From Oscillospiraceae bacterium (lineage in GTDB: Bacteria > Bacillota > Clostridia > Oscillospirales > Oscillospiraceae), in the NCBI GenBank assembly GCA_020025375.1, contig JAHHSF010000020.1:1-15011 (forward strand): a stretch of 15,011 nucleotides of DNA, read 5' to 3'. The notes under the pieces were generated by a model. That model had not been told where the DNA came from and did no database searches. It saw only the letters and a program-made list of their open reading frames with translations. The position numbers and the translations under genes were made by a program. Of this stretch, positions 6,527-13,983 are shown in pieces (the first letter of the stretch is position 1; the number at the start of each line of letters is the position of its first letter).

Positions 6527-7210
6527 TTGGCATTGTACGCCATTGGAGATACCCATCTATCCCTGGCCACCAACAAGCCCATGGACGTGTTCGGCGGAGG
6601 CTGGGAGGGATATGTGGATAAATTGAAGGAAGGGTTCGCGCCTCTGGGACCGGAGGACACGGTGGTCATCTGTGGAGATGTCTCCTGGGGCATGAGCTTG
6701 GAAGAGGCCCGGGCGGACTTCGCTTTTCTGGACGCGTTGCCGGGGGGAAGGAAGCTTCTTCTGAAGGGCAACCACGACTACTGGTGGAACACCGTCAGCA
6801 AGATGGAGCGATTTTTCACCGAGAACGGGCTCCAGACCTTAAAAATCCTCCATAATAACTGCTATTTTTACGGCGATGCCGCCCTTTGCGGGACCAGGGG
6901 CTGGTTTTATGAGGAGACCGGGAGCCAAAAGGTCTTTCTCCGGGAGCTCATCCGGTTGGAAGCATCCCTGAAAGCGGCGGGGGAGGCGGAACAGAAGCTC
7001 TGCTTTCTCCACTATCCGCCGCTGTATCAGGGGTATTCCTGCCCGGAGATCATGGAGCTGTTGGAACGGTACGGGGTTTCTGACTGCTATTATGGCCACC
7101 TCCACGGGGGAAGCCACCGTCTGGCCATCAAGGGGGAGCAGAGAGGGGTCTGTTACCGTCTTGTCGCCGCTGATTATGTGGGGTTTGCCCCGGTGAAAAT
7201 CTTAGATTAA
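6527..7210 (+). CDS. Metallophosphoesterase (calcineurin-like)
   Basis: This 227-residue protein of the calcineurin-like phosphoesterase superfamily has all the metal-binding motifs: GDTH (D8, H10), GDVSWG (D51), GNHD (N82, H83, D84), H162 in HYPP, and GHLHG (H191, H193). The start is TTG at 6527. It is favoured because GAGGTGATC (6516-6524), a long match to the 16S 3' end, lies directly upstream and the GDTH strand follows within seven residues. There is no signal peptide. The substrate (nucleotide, nucleic acid or phosphoprotein) is not predictable. It is the last gene of the rbgA unit, and no clear terminator follows it. Confidence 0.92.
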   Translation: MALYAIGDTHLSLATNKPMDVFGGGWEGYVDKLKEGFAPLGPEDTVVICGDVSWGMSLEEARADFAFLDALPGGRKLLLKGNHDYWWNTVSKMERFFTENGLQTLKILHNNCYFYGDAALCGTRGWFYEETGSQKVFLRELIRLEASLKAAGEAEQKLCFLHYPPLYQGYSCPEIMELLERYGVSDCYYGHLHGGSHRLAIKGEQRGVCYRLVAADYVGFAPVKILD

Positions 7211-7242
7211 GGAAAATTCTTTCGATAAAGAAGAAAAAAGAG

Positions 7243-7271
7243 TGGAAAATCAGAGGAGACTGTGGTAAAAT
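7243..7271 (+). promoter_or_regulatory. Promoter of tig (and probably clpP-clpX)
   Basis: TGGAAA (7243-7248) and TAAAAT (7266-7271) are 17 nt apart; the -10 is extended by TGG. The surrounding 7261-7281 matches the rplS promoter block at 19 of 21 positions. Transcription should start near 7278. Confidence 0.72.
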
Positions 7272-7285
7272 ACCATGGACTCGAT

Positions 7286-7320
7286 TTGTGGCGTGAAGGA
7301 ATCCCAACTGATTGCCACGA
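7286..7320 (+). promoter_or_regulatory. Stem-loop in the tig leader
   Basis: TTGTGGC (7286-7292) can pair with GCCACGA (7314-7320), one pair being a G-U wobble, around a 21-nt loop. It is in the predicted 5' leader, just before the AGGAGG site (7326-7331). Any regulatory role is a guess. Confidence 0.3.
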
Positions 7321-7341
7321 TCAACAGGAGGAAAACACAAC

Positions 7342-8736
7342 ATGAACGTGAAAAGTTGCAACAAGCAGGAAAACAATACCGTGGAGCTGATCATCGAGGT
7401 AGGCCGCGAGGAGTTCCAGACTGCCATCGACAAGGTTTACAAAAAGCAGCGCGGTAGTATCCAGGTGCCCGGCTTCCGGAAGGGCAAGGCCCCCCGGAAG
7501 ATCATTGAGGGCATGTATGGCTCCGGCGTGTTCTTTGAGGACGCCATCAACGACCTGTATCCCGATGCCTATGCCCAGGCCATTGAAGAGCAGAAGATCG
7601 AGGCCGTGGGCTACCCCAAGGTGGAAATCGAGAAGGTGGACCAGGACGGCTTCGTCATCAAGGCCATCGTCACTCTGAAGCCCGAGGTCAAGCTGGGCGA
7701 GTACAAGGGCCTGACCGCCGCCAAGGACGTGGCCAAGGTCACCGCCGCTGACATCACCGCCGAGATGAAGCCTTACATCGATCGCGCCACCCGGCTGGTA
7801 AGCGTGGAACGCGCCGCCAAGAAGGGTGACACCGCCGTCATTGACTTTGAGGGCTTCCTCAATGGCGAGCCCTTCGAGGGGGGCAAGGCCGATGGTCACG
7901 AGCTGGAGCTGGGCTCCGGTTCCTTCGTCCCCGGCTTCGAAGAGGGCGTTATCGGCATGAAGCCCGGCAAGGAGAAGGACATCACCCTGACCTTCCCCGA
8001 GGACTATCACGCCGACCTGGCCGGCAAGGAAGTGGTATTCCACGTGACCCTGCACGAGGTCAAGGAGCATCAGGTCCCCAAGATAGATGACGAGTTTGCT
8101 AAGGATGTCTCCGAATTCGATACTCTGGAGGAGTTCAAGAAGGACCTGGAGAAGAAGCTCACCGAGCGCCGTGAGGCTACCGCTGAGAACGAGTTTAAGA
8201 ACTCCCTCATGGAGCAGGTAGTGGAAAACATGGAGGTTGAGATTCCCGATACCATGCTCGACGCCAAGGTGGACGACATGGTGGAGGACTATGCCCGCCG
8301 CATCAGCAGCCAGGGCATCCCCTTTGAGCAGTATATGCAGATGACCGGAATGACCCTGGACGCTCTGAAAGAGCAGGCTCGTCCCGGCGCCCTGCGTCAG
8401 GTCCAGATGGAGCTGGCCCTGGAGGCCATTGCCAAGGCGGAGGGCATCCAGGTCACCGACGAGGAGATCGAAGCCGAGTACGCCCGTCTGGCCGAGGAGT
8501 ACAAGATGGATTTGGAGAAGGTCAAGGCAGCCGTGCCCCCCATCGGCATCAAGCGGGACCTGAACATCCAGAAGACATCTGAGGTCGTTTACTCGACCGC
8601 CAAGGTGGGCAAGAAGAAGGCCGCCGCCAAGAAGACCACCAAGAAGGCGGAGACCGAGACCGAGGACGAGGATAAGAAGCCCGCTAAGAAGGCTGCTGCC
8701 AAGAAGACCACCAAGAAAGAGGAAAAAGAGGACTAA
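7342..8736 (+). CDS. tig: Trigger factor, ribosome-associated chaperone and prolyl isomerase
   Basis: This 464-residue trigger factor binds beside the ribosome exit tunnel and shields nascent chains. The N-terminal ribosome-binding domain has the signature GFRKGKAP (44-51). The FKBP-type prolyl isomerase domain covers about 160-245 (KKGDTAVIDFEGFLNGEPF onward). The C-terminal helical arms run to about 410. An unusual charged tail follows from about 421, with the 11-residue unit KKAAAKKTTKK twice (425-435 and 449-459) around an acidic stretch. The ATG at 7342 follows AGGAGG (7326-7331) by 10 nt and fits the homologous N-terminus; an upstream in-frame ATG at 7312 would put the start ahead of that ribosome binding site. 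It heads the tig-clpP-clpX unit. Confidence 0.97.
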   Translation: MNVKSCNKQENNTVELIIEVGREEFQTAIDKVYKKQRGSIQVPGFRKGKAPRKIIEGMYGSGVFFEDAINDLYPDAYAQAIEEQKIEAVGYPKVEIEKVDQDGFVIKAIVTLKPEVKLGEYKGLTAAKDVAKVTAADITAEMKPYIDRATRLVSVERAAKKGDTAVIDFEGFLNGEPFEGGKADGHELELGSGSFVPGFEEGVIGMKPGKEKDITLTFPEDYHADLAGKEVVFHVTLHEVKEHQVPKIDDEFAKDVSEFDTLEEFKKDLEKKLTERREATAENEFKNSLMEQVVENMEVEIPDTMLDAKVDDMVEDYARRISSQGIPFEQYMQMTGMTLDALKEQARPGALRQVQMELALEAIAKAEGIQVTDEEIEAEYARLAEEYKMDLEKVKAAVPPIGIKRDLNIQKTSEVVYSTAKVGKKKAAAKKTTKKAETETEDEDKKPAKKAAAKKTTKKEEKED

Positions 8737-8760
8737 GTCCGTATATTTTCCATTCGGTGA

Positions 8761-8783
8761 GGCATACTCTACCAGAGAATGCC
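8761..8783 (+). promoter_or_regulatory. Short hairpin between tig and clpP
   Basis: GGCAT-A-CTCT and AGAG-A-ATGCC form nine base pairs with one A-A mismatch and an ACC loop. No T run follows, so it is not a standard terminator. It ends 7 nt before the clpP ribosome binding site (AGGAG at 8790-8794). It may be an mRNA stability or processing element, or a protein-binding operator. Confidence 0.5.
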
Positions 8784-8804
8784 AAATAAAGGAGATACTT
8801 TACT

Positions 8805-9386
8805 ATGAGTCTGGTACCCTATGTTGTTGAGCAGACCAATCGGGGCGAACGCTCCTACGACATTTTTTCCCGTTTGCTTAATGACCGCATCATTTTCCTG
8901 GGGGAAGAGGTCAACGACACCACCGCCGCTCTGGTGGTGGCCCAGCTCCTCTACCTGGAGGCCCAGGACCCGGATAAGGACATTCAGTTCTACATCAACA
9001 GTCCCGGCGGCTCCGTGACCGCTGGCATGGCCATCTATGACACCATGCAGTATATCAAGTGCGATGTGTCTACTGTATGTATCGGTCTGGCCGCCTCCAT
9101 GGGTGCTTTTCTCCTCTCGTCCGGCACCAAGGGCAAACGCATTGCTCTGCCCAATGCGGAGATTATGATCCATCAGCCTTCCGGCGGTGCCAAGGGCCAG
9201 GCCAGCGACATCAAGATTCAGGCGGAATGGATGCTCAAGACCCGGGAAAAGCTCAACAAGATTTTGGCAGCCAACACCGGAAAGCCCCTTGAGCAGATTG
9301 CCCTTGATACCGAGCGCGACAATTTCATGTCCGCCGAGGATGCTGTGGCTTACGGCCTGGTGGACAAAGTCATCTATCAGCATTGA
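8805..9386 (+). CDS. clpP: ATP-dependent Clp protease proteolytic subunit ClpP
   Basis: This is a 193-residue ClpP of normal length, the serine peptidase subunit that forms the double-ring barrel and is fed by ClpX or ClpC. The catalytic triad is complete: S98 (AASMGA), H123 (IMIHQPSG) and D172 (ERDNFMSA). The N-terminus MSLVPYVVEQTNRGERSYDIFSRLL is the classical form, with processing expected near it. It lies between tig and clpX, an order also found in E. coli, while Bacillus keeps clpP elsewhere. The upstream region shows no CtsR heptad repeats. Confidence 0.98.
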   Translation: MSLVPYVVEQTNRGERSYDIFSRLLNDRIIFLGEEVNDTTAALVVAQLLYLEAQDPDKDIQFYINSPGGSVTAGMAIYDTMQYIKCDVSTVCIGLAASMGAFLLSSGTKGKRIALPNAEIMIHQPSGGAKGQASDIKIQAEWMLKTREKLNKILAANTGKPLEQIALDTERDNFMSAEDAVAYGLVDKVIYQH

Positions 9387-9393
9387 ACAGGGC

Positions 9394-9423
9394 AGGAGTG
9401 GAGGCGTCTGAGCCTCCACTCCT
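9394..9423 (+). terminator. Strong stem-loop between clpP and clpX (partial terminator or processing site)
   Basis: A perfect 12-bp stem is formed by AGGAGTGGAGGC (9394-9405) and GCCTCCACTCCT (9412-9423) around a 6-nt loop. The tail is TCCACATATTTTC, with no continuous T run, so termination would be incomplete. It fits an attenuating or mRNA-protecting hairpin that sets the ClpP to ClpX ratio. Confidence 0.55.
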
Positions 9424-9449
9424 TCCACATATTTTCGTGAGGTAATTTT

Positions 9450-10766
9450 ATGCCTAAAAACGACGAACACAAATCGATTCGGTGCTCCTTCTGCGGAAAG
9501 CACCAGGAGCAGGTCTCCCGTATCATCGCAGGGCCGGGCGCTTACATCTGTAACGAGTGTGTCCACCTCTGCCTGAGCATTTTGGAGGAAAACGAGGAAG
9601 TGGAGCTGGAGCCCCGAATCGATGCCGATATACCCGAGGTGCTTCCCACCCCGAGAGAGATTCGCAACTATCTTGACCAGTATATCATCGGCCAGGAAGA
9701 GGCCAAAATCGCCCTCTCTGTGGCGGTCTACAACCACTATAAGCGCATCTACTTCGGCGGGGGGGAGGATGTGGAACTCCAGAAGAGCAATATTCTGCTC
9801 CTGGGCCCCACCGGTTGCGGAAAGACCCTTTTTGCCCAGACCCTGGCCCGCATCCTGGACGTTCCCTTCGCCATCGCCGATGCCACCACCCTCACCGAGG
9901 CCGGCTATGTGGGCGACGACGTGGAGAATATCCTTCTCCGGCTGGTCCAGGCCGCCGACTACGACATTGAGCTGGCGGAGCGGGGCATCATCTATATCGA
10001 CGAAATGGATAAGATTGCCCGAAAGAGCGAGAACACCTCCATCACCCGGGACGTGTCCGGCGAGGGCGTGCAGCAGGCTCTGCTGAAGATTCTGGAGGGC
10101 ACCGTGGCCAACGTGCCGCCCCAGGGCGGTCGGAAGCACCCGCACCAGGAGTTTATCCAGATTGATACCAAGAACATCCTCTTCATCTGCGGCGGCGCCT
10201 TCGATGGTATTGAAAAAATTATTGAACAGCGCCTGGATAAGAAGTCCATCGGCTTTGGCGCTGAGATTGAGAGCAAGAAGGAGCGGGACCTGTCCAAGCT
10301 CTTCCGGGAGATTCAGCCCCACGACCTGCTCAAGTTCGGCATCATCCCTGAGCTGGTGGGCCGTCTGCCCGTTATCACCAGCCTCCAGTCCTTGAACAAG
10401 GAGCAACTGGTGAAAATTCTCACCGAGCCTAAGAACGCCCTGGTGAAGCAGTATAAGAAGCTGCTGGATTATGACAGGGTGGAGCTGGAGTTCCAGCCCG
10501 AGGCGCTGGAGGCGGCGGCCGAGAAGGCCATCGAGCGCGGCATTGGCGCTCGTGGCCTGCGGGCTGTGTTGGAGGAGACCATGACCCAGGTCATGTTCGA
10601 TGTGCCTGATCAGAACGACATTGTGAAGGTTACCATCACCCCTGCCTGTGTGAAGGACCACGTCGCCCCCGAAATCGAACGGGACCCTAACCGGCCGGCC
10701 CGGCCCCGGTTGGGCTCCGCCACCCTGCAGATTGCGGGGGACGAGGGTATGTCCCACGTTTCTTGA
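9450..10766 (+). CDS. clpX: ATP-dependent Clp protease ATP-binding subunit ClpX
   Basis: This is a 438-residue AAA+ unfoldase that recognises tagged substrates and threads them into ClpP. The N-terminal zinc-binding domain has C12, C15, C34 and C37. Walker A is GPTGCGKT (119-126), the pore-1 loop is GYVG, Walker B is IIYIDEMDK (D184, E185), the pore-2 region includes GGRKH, and the IGF loop that docks on ClpP is at 267-269. The ATG at 9450 follows GTGAGGT (9437-9443). The end is slightly extended by a proline/arginine-rich stretch. With clpP immediately upstream, it forms the ClpXP pair. Confidence 0.98.
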   Translation: MPKNDEHKSIRCSFCGKHQEQVSRIIAGPGAYICNECVHLCLSILEENEEVELEPRIDADIPEVLPTPREIRNYLDQYIIGQEEAKIALSVAVYNHYKRIYFGGGEDVELQKSNILLLGPTGCGKTLFAQTLARILDVPFAIADATTLTEAGYVGDDVENILLRLVQAADYDIELAERGIIYIDEMDKIARKSENTSITRDVSGEGVQQALLKILEGTVANVPPQGGRKHPHQEFIQIDTKNILFICGGAFDGIEKIIEQRLDKKSIGFGAEIESKKERDLSKLFREIQPHDLLKFGIIPELVGRLPVITSLQSLNKEQLVKILTEPKNALVKQYKKLLDYDRVELEFQPEALEAAAEKAIERGIGARGLRAVLEETMTQVMFDVPDQNDIVKVTITPACVKDHVAPEIERDPNRPARPRLGSATLQIAGDEGMSHVS

Positions 10767-10780
10767 TACAACCGAAGAGA

Positions 10781-10818
10781 AGCAGGGCGAGGGCAAAGCG
10801 CCCTCGCCCTGCTTTTTT
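10781..10818 (+). terminator. Intrinsic terminator after clpX
   Basis: A perfect 14-bp GC-rich stem (10781-10794 with 10800-10813) with a 5-nt loop runs into a six-T tract (10813-10818). It closes the tig-clpP-clpX unit, so lon needs its own promoter or readthrough. Confidence 0.95.
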
Positions 10819-10880
10819 GCCTGAGAGACCAACTGTGTTTGCCAGCGGATCGTGTCCTGTCCATACCGGCCTTCGGTTTT

Positions 10881-10892
10881 TCCAGCGCTGGA
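10881..10892. repeat. 12-nt perfect palindrome in the clpX-lon spacer
   Basis: TCCAGCGCTGGA is its own reverse complement. It lies 73 nt upstream of the lon start, in a spacer with no clear sigma-A promoter on the + strand (the best candidate is TTGCCA at 10839-10844 with CATACC at 10862-10867, weak). It could be an operator; no known regulator motif is recognised. Confidence 0.35.
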
Positions 10893-10964
10893 TCATCATA
10901 CAGTTCATCTCGTGGCATCAGTTCCCCCCATTCACTGAATTTTATTATACAAGGAGGCCTTACC

Positions 10965-13376
10965 ATGATACTTACCCCCATTCCGGCGGTTACCATGCCT
11001 GCCCTTGCTCTGCGAGGATTGACCATCTTTCCCAATATGTCCCTGCACTTTGATGTGGGCCGGAGTGCCTCCATTAAGGCTCTGGACGAGGCCATGGCCT
11101 CCGGCCATCCCATCTTTTTGGTGACCCAGCGAAACCTGTCGGTGGAAAACCCCGGCCGGGAGGACCTTTATACCGTTGGCACCATCTCTACCGTGAGGCA
11201 AATTCTGCGCCTGCCCGGCGATATGGTGCGGGTGATGGTAGAAGGGGAACAGCGGGGATGGCTTCGCGGCCTGCCCCAGACGGAACCCTATCTGGTTGCC
11301 GAGGTGGAGGAGATTCTGCCTTCCCAGGGGAAGGTTCGGAACACGCCCCGGACCGAGGCCCTGACCCGCCAGGTGTACGAGTGCTTCCAGCAGTACGCCG
11401 AGCTGGCCGACAAGATCACCCCCGATATTTTCCTCAACGTTTTGGCCAATGAGGAGCCGGGCTATATCGCCGACTACATCGCCCAGAACATCATCATGCG
11501 TACCGGGGACAAGCAGGAGATCTTGGAGGAGCTGAACCCGGTCCGGCGGCTGGAGAAACTCTATCGTACCCTCCGACGTGAGGTGGAGATCCTGGAATTT
11601 GAGCATGGGATGCAGGAGAAGGTACGGGATGCCGTTACCCAGTCCCAGAAGAACTATTACCTTCGGGAACAGCTCAGGGTCATCCAGAATGAGCTGGGCG
11701 AAGGGGAGGCCGGGGACAGCGAAATCGGCGAGTACCGCCAGAAAATCGCCGCTGCCAAGCTCCCCGCTGCGGTGGAAGAGAAGCTCCTCAAGGAGGTCTC
11801 CCGCTTGGAGAAGCAACCCTTTGGCTCCGCGGAGGGCAGCGTGATCCGAGGCTATCTGGACGTTTGTCTGGAGCTGCCTTGGACCAAGCGGACAAAGGAC
11901 CGCGTGGATGTAGAGACGGCCCGGAAGCAACTGGATGCCGATCACTATGGCCTGGACAAGGTAAAAGAGCGCATCCTGGAATTTCTGGCCGTGAAGCAGC
12001 TGGCCCCCGATTTGAAGGGACAGGTCCTCTGCCTGGTGGGCCCTCCCGGCGTGGGAAAGACCTCCATTGCCATGAGTATGGCAAAAGCCATGCACCGGAA
12101 GCTGGGGCGCATTTCCTTGGGCGGCGTCCACGATGAGGCTGAGATTCGCGGCCACCGAAAGACCTATATCGGTTCCATGCCCGGACGTATCATCGAAGGG
12201 ATTCGTCAGGCGGGGAGCAAAAATCCGCTTCTTTTGCTGGATGAGATTGACAAGGTGGGTGCCGATCACCGTGGGGACCCGGCCTCGGCATTGCTGGAAG
12301 TACTGGACGGGGAGCAGAACGGGACGTTTCGGGACAACTTTCTGGAGCTTCCTTTCGACCTTTCCGAGGTATTTTTTATTACCACCGCTAATACCACCGA
12401 TACCATTCCCCGGCCCCTCCTGGACCGGATGGAGGTCATCGAGCTGACCACTTATACCGATGAGGAGAAGCTACAGATCGCTAAGCAACACCTGCTTCCG
12501 AAGCAGCTAAAGCGCCACGGCCTGAAGAAGACTCAGCTCAAGCTCACCGATGATGCCCTCCGGGCTATCATCACCGGCTATACCAAGGAGTCAGGTGTCC
12601 GCCGTCTGGAGCGAGAGCTGGGAGCCCTTTGCCGAAAAACTGCTATGCGTTTGGTGACAGAGCATGTAAAGTCTGTTTCCGTTACAGATAAAAACCTTGA
12701 ATCCTATCTGGGCATTTGCCGTTACCTGCCGGAAAAGTTGGAGAAAACCCCTCAGGTCGGGGTGGTCAACGGATTGGCCTGGACCTCTGTGGGCGGTGAG
12801 CTTTTGGAGGTGGAGGTCAATGTGGTTCCCGGCACCGGGAAGCTGGAACTCACTGGAAATTTAGGAGATGTGATGAAGGAATCGGCCCACGCCGCCCTCT
12901 CCTGCATTCGAAGCCGGGCCCAACAGCTGGGGATCGAGCAGGATTTTTATAAGGCAAAGGACATCCATGTCCATTTCCCGGAGGGGGCGGTTCCCAAGGA
13001 CGGCCCCTCGGCTGGCATCGCCATAGCCACCGCCATGGCTTCCGCCCTGACGGACACGCCGGTGAAGAAGGGGATTGCCATGACCGGCGAGATCACCCTT
13101 CGGGGACGGGTCCTGCCTATCGGAGGCCTGAAGGAAAAGACCATGGCCGCCCTGCGTAACGGCATCCACACCGTTATTATCCCGGCCGAGAACCGCAAGG
13201 ATCTGGAGGAGATCGACCAGACCGTGCGAAAGGCCCTGACCTTCCTGCCCGTGGAGCGTGTGGACCAGGTCCTGGCGGCGGCACTGGAGGTCCCTGTGAC
13301 TGCACCTCAAGAAGGGACTCGCCTGCCGGAGAGCGGGAAGAACCGGACTTCCAATGGCTTCGGCCTGCAACAGTGA
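10965..13376 (+). CDS. lon: ATP-dependent protease La (LonA)
   Basis: This is an 803-residue LonA of standard length, a cytoplasmic AAA+ protease degrading misfolded and regulatory proteins. It has the N-terminal substrate-binding domain, Walker A GPPGVGKT (359-366), Walker B LLLLDEIDK (D426, E427), and the C-terminal protease domain with the Ser-Lys dyad S682 (KDGPSAG) and K723 (GGLKEK). The start is the ATG at 10965, preceded by AAGGAGG (10951-10957, 7 nt spacing). An in-frame upstream extension exists but reads through non-coding sequence. The gene lies immediately before engB, as lonA precedes ysxC in Bacillus. A separate lonB is not present between clpX and lon. Confidence 0.98.
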   Translation: MILTPIPAVTMPALALRGLTIFPNMSLHFDVGRSASIKALDEAMASGHPIFLVTQRNLSVENPGREDLYTVGTISTVRQILRLPGDMVRVMVEGEQRGWLRGLPQTEPYLVAEVEEILPSQGKVRNTPRTEALTRQVYECFQQYAELADKITPDIFLNVLANEEPGYIADYIAQNIIMRTGDKQEILEELNPVRRLEKLYRTLRREVEILEFEHGMQEKVRDAVTQSQKNYYLREQLRVIQNELGEGEAGDSEIGEYRQKIAAAKLPAAVEEKLLKEVSRLEKQPFGSAEGSVIRGYLDVCLELPWTKRTKDRVDVETARKQLDADHYGLDKVKERILEFLAVKQLAPDLKGQVLCLVGPPGVGKTSIAMSMAKAMHRKLGRISLGGVHDEAEIRGHRKTYIGSMPGRIIEGIRQAGSKNPLLLLDEIDKVGADHRGDPASALLEVLDGEQNGTFRDNFLELPFDLSEVFFITTANTTDTIPRPLLDRMEVIELTTYTDEEKLQIAKQHLLPKQLKRHGLKKTQLKLTDDALRAIITGYTKESGVRRLERELGALCRKTAMRLVTEHVKSVSVTDKNLESYLGICRYLPEKLEKTPQVGVVNGLAWTSVGGELLEVEVNVVPGTGKLELTGNLGDVMKESAHAALSCIRSRAQQLGIEQDFYKAKDIHVHFPEGAVPKDGPSAGIAIATAMASALTDTPVKKGIAMTGEITLRGRVLPIGGLKEKTMAALRNGIHTVIIPAENRKDLEEIDQTVRKALTFLPVERVDQVLAAALEVPVTAPQEGTRLPESGKNRTSNGFGLQQ

Positions 13377-13389
13377 GAAGGAGGTTCTT

Positions 13390-13983
13390 ATGGCTATCAA
13401 CTTGAACAACGCGGAATTTATTCTCTCCGCGGCCAAGCAGGCTGACTTTCCCCGGGATGCCTTGCCTCAGGTGGTCTTTGCCGGCCGTTCCAATGTGGGA
13501 AAGTCTTCGGTCATCAACCGCATCCTGAACCGAAAAAACTTTGCCCGGGTGGGCGCAGCTCCCGGTAAGACTACCCATATCAACTATTTTCTTATCGACC
13601 GGGCCTTCTATCTGGTGGACCTGCCCGGCTACGGCTACGCCAAGGTCTCCAAGGCGGAGAAGGACCGCTGGGGTCGGCTCATCGAGGCTTGGTTTGCGGA
13701 TCCTGCCCTTATGACCCTTGGGGTTCAGATCGTGGACTCCCGCCACAAGCCAACCGCCGACGACTGCACTATGGCGAGCTGGTTCAAGGAGAGCGGTAAG
13801 CCCTTCGTCGTGGTAGCCAACAAGCTTGACAAGCTGAAAAAGAGCGAGATCGAGGGTAATCTTGCCCGCGTCCGTGCGGTTCTGGAATTGGATGACAGTG
13901 TAAAGGTGATACCCTTTTCGGCTGAGAAAGGGGAAGGAAAGCAAGACCTTCTGAACGAGATTTTTGGAAGCGTAGGTGAGTGA
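13390..13983 (+). CDS. engB: Ribosome biogenesis GTP-binding protein EngB (YsxC/YihA)
   Basis: This 197-residue GTPase of the TrmE-Era-EngA-EngB-Septin family is needed for late 50S assembly, and is essential in several bacteria. It has G1 GRSNVGKSS (32-40), a G2 threonine region (PGKTTHINYF), G3 DLPG (77-80, in DLPGYGYA, typical of EngB), and G4 NKLD (144-147). The ATG at 13390 follows AAGGAGG (13378-13384) just after the lon stop. An in-frame ATG at 13354 inside lon is less likely because the ribosome binding site lies after it. Its stop overlaps the next gene by 8 bases. Confidence 0.97.
   Translation: MAINLNNAEFILSAAKQADFPRDALPQVVFAGRSNVGKSSVINRILNRKNFARVGAAPGKTTHINYFLIDRAFYLVDLPGYGYAKVSKAEKDRWGRLIEAWFADPALMTLGVQIVDSRHKPTADDCTMASWFKESGKPFVVVANKLDKLKKSEIEGNLARVRAVLELDDSVKVIPFSAEKGEGKQDLLNEIFGSVGE

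Noticed and set aside
7217..7232. TTCTTT/AAAGAA hairpin after the phosphoesterase as a terminator
   Set aside because: Only six A-T-rich pairs and no T tract on the + strand; too weak to call a terminator.
8769..10832. Long open frame (687 codons) on the minus strand opposite clpP and clpX
   Set aside because: The + strand encodes complete, motif-verified ClpP and ClpX. The antisense protein matches no family I know, and its openness follows from codon bias of the real genes.
10866..10880. Small ACCG/CGGT hairpin followed by T run as a second terminator before lon
   Set aside because: Only four base pairs; probably chance.
10839..10964. N-terminal extension of Lon by 42 codons
   Set aside because: The AAGGAGG site at 10951-10957 directly precedes the ATG at 10965, which matches the usual Lon N-terminus. 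The extension covers the spacer after the clpX terminator.
10932..12269. 445-codon minus-strand open frame opposite lon
   Set aside because: Shadow of the lon coding sequence; no recognisable domain.
13354..13389. Earlier in-frame ATG for EngB inside lon
   Set aside because: The AAGGAGG at 13378-13384 is placed for the ATG at 13390, and the homologous N-terminus starts there.
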